Shown here one piece after another: positions 5,385-5,393 of a stretch of 5,393 nt of DNA; position 1 is the first letter of the stretch, and every line of letters begins with the position of its first letter. The notes beneath the pieces are model-generated. The model was not told the origin of the DNA. It saw only the letters and a list, made by a program, of their open reading frames with translations, and searched no databases. Source of the stretch: UBA922 sp035438805 (GTDB lineage: Bacteria; Patescibacteriota; Patescibacteriia; Magasanikbacterales; UBA922); contig DAORJA010000058.1 in NCBI GenBank assembly GCA_035438805.1, forward strand, positions 1 through 5,393. Reading direction: 5' to 3'. The position numbers and the translations under genes were made by a program.

Positions 5385-5393
5385 AGTATAACA
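5385..5393 (-). promoter_or_regulatory. Extended -10 promoter of the tRNA array
   Basis: The minus strand begins TGTTATACT at the window edge, the same TGnTATACT form as at the two protein promoters. Transcription would start near 5378, leaving a precursor leader of about 18 bases before tRNA-Ala. Any -35 element lies outside the window. Confidence 0.6.

Noticed and set aside
1..5393. CRISPR array or transposon
   Set aside because: No spaced direct-repeat array, transposase motif or terminal inverted repeats with target duplication were seen. The only sizeable inverted repeat is the tRNA spacer hairpin.

Overview
This is a bacterial chromosomal window. Its style suits a small-genome candidate-phyla bacterium (Patescibacteria/CPR, Parcubacteria-like). 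Genes are short and tightly packed, the DNA is AT-rich, Shine-Dalgarno sequences are weak or absent, the three tRNA genes do not encode CCA, and the proteins on the left resemble CPR surface or virion-like proteins. The lineage is an inference from style. No rRNA or other marker gene is present to prove it.

Layout. (A) 1-2772, minus strand: a two-gene operon. The first gene encodes a roughly 213-aa protein with a Tat-type signal peptide carrying Lys-Arg instead of Arg-Arg. Five bases later comes a very large beta-rich, phage-structural-like protein of at least 708 aa that runs off the left edge. (B) 2937-3080, plus strand: a 47-aa miniature TatA, divergent from the operon. The two share an intergenic region with two copies of GTAGTATAC and ready-made -10 elements. 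(C) 3088-3115: a bidirectional terminator between tatA and the convergent genes to its right. (D) 3145-4947, minus strand: an SGNH/GDSL esterase with an N-terminal membrane anchor, then a membrane acyltransferase-3 protein. Together they look like a split envelope O-acyltransferase/esterase pair. The acyltransferase is broken at a run of eight A, and one -1 slip there restores a full 359-aa protein. (E) 5047-5360, minus strand: tRNA-Ala(UGC), tRNA-Phe(GAA) and tRNA-Pro(UGG), with a large AT-rich inverted repeat between Ala and Phe.

How it may work together: the left half could be a surface-export cassette. The Tat-signal protein would cross the membrane folded and might carry the signal-less structural protein with it, with a dedicated TatA encoded next door. 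The right half would modify cell-envelope polysaccharide. An extended -10 promoter, TGnTATACT, appears on the minus strand before the Tat-signal gene, the esterase gene and the tRNA array. At the esterase it lies so close to the ATG that the mRNA is probably leaderless. The co-export idea, the frameshift mechanism and the promoter calls are inferences from sequence.
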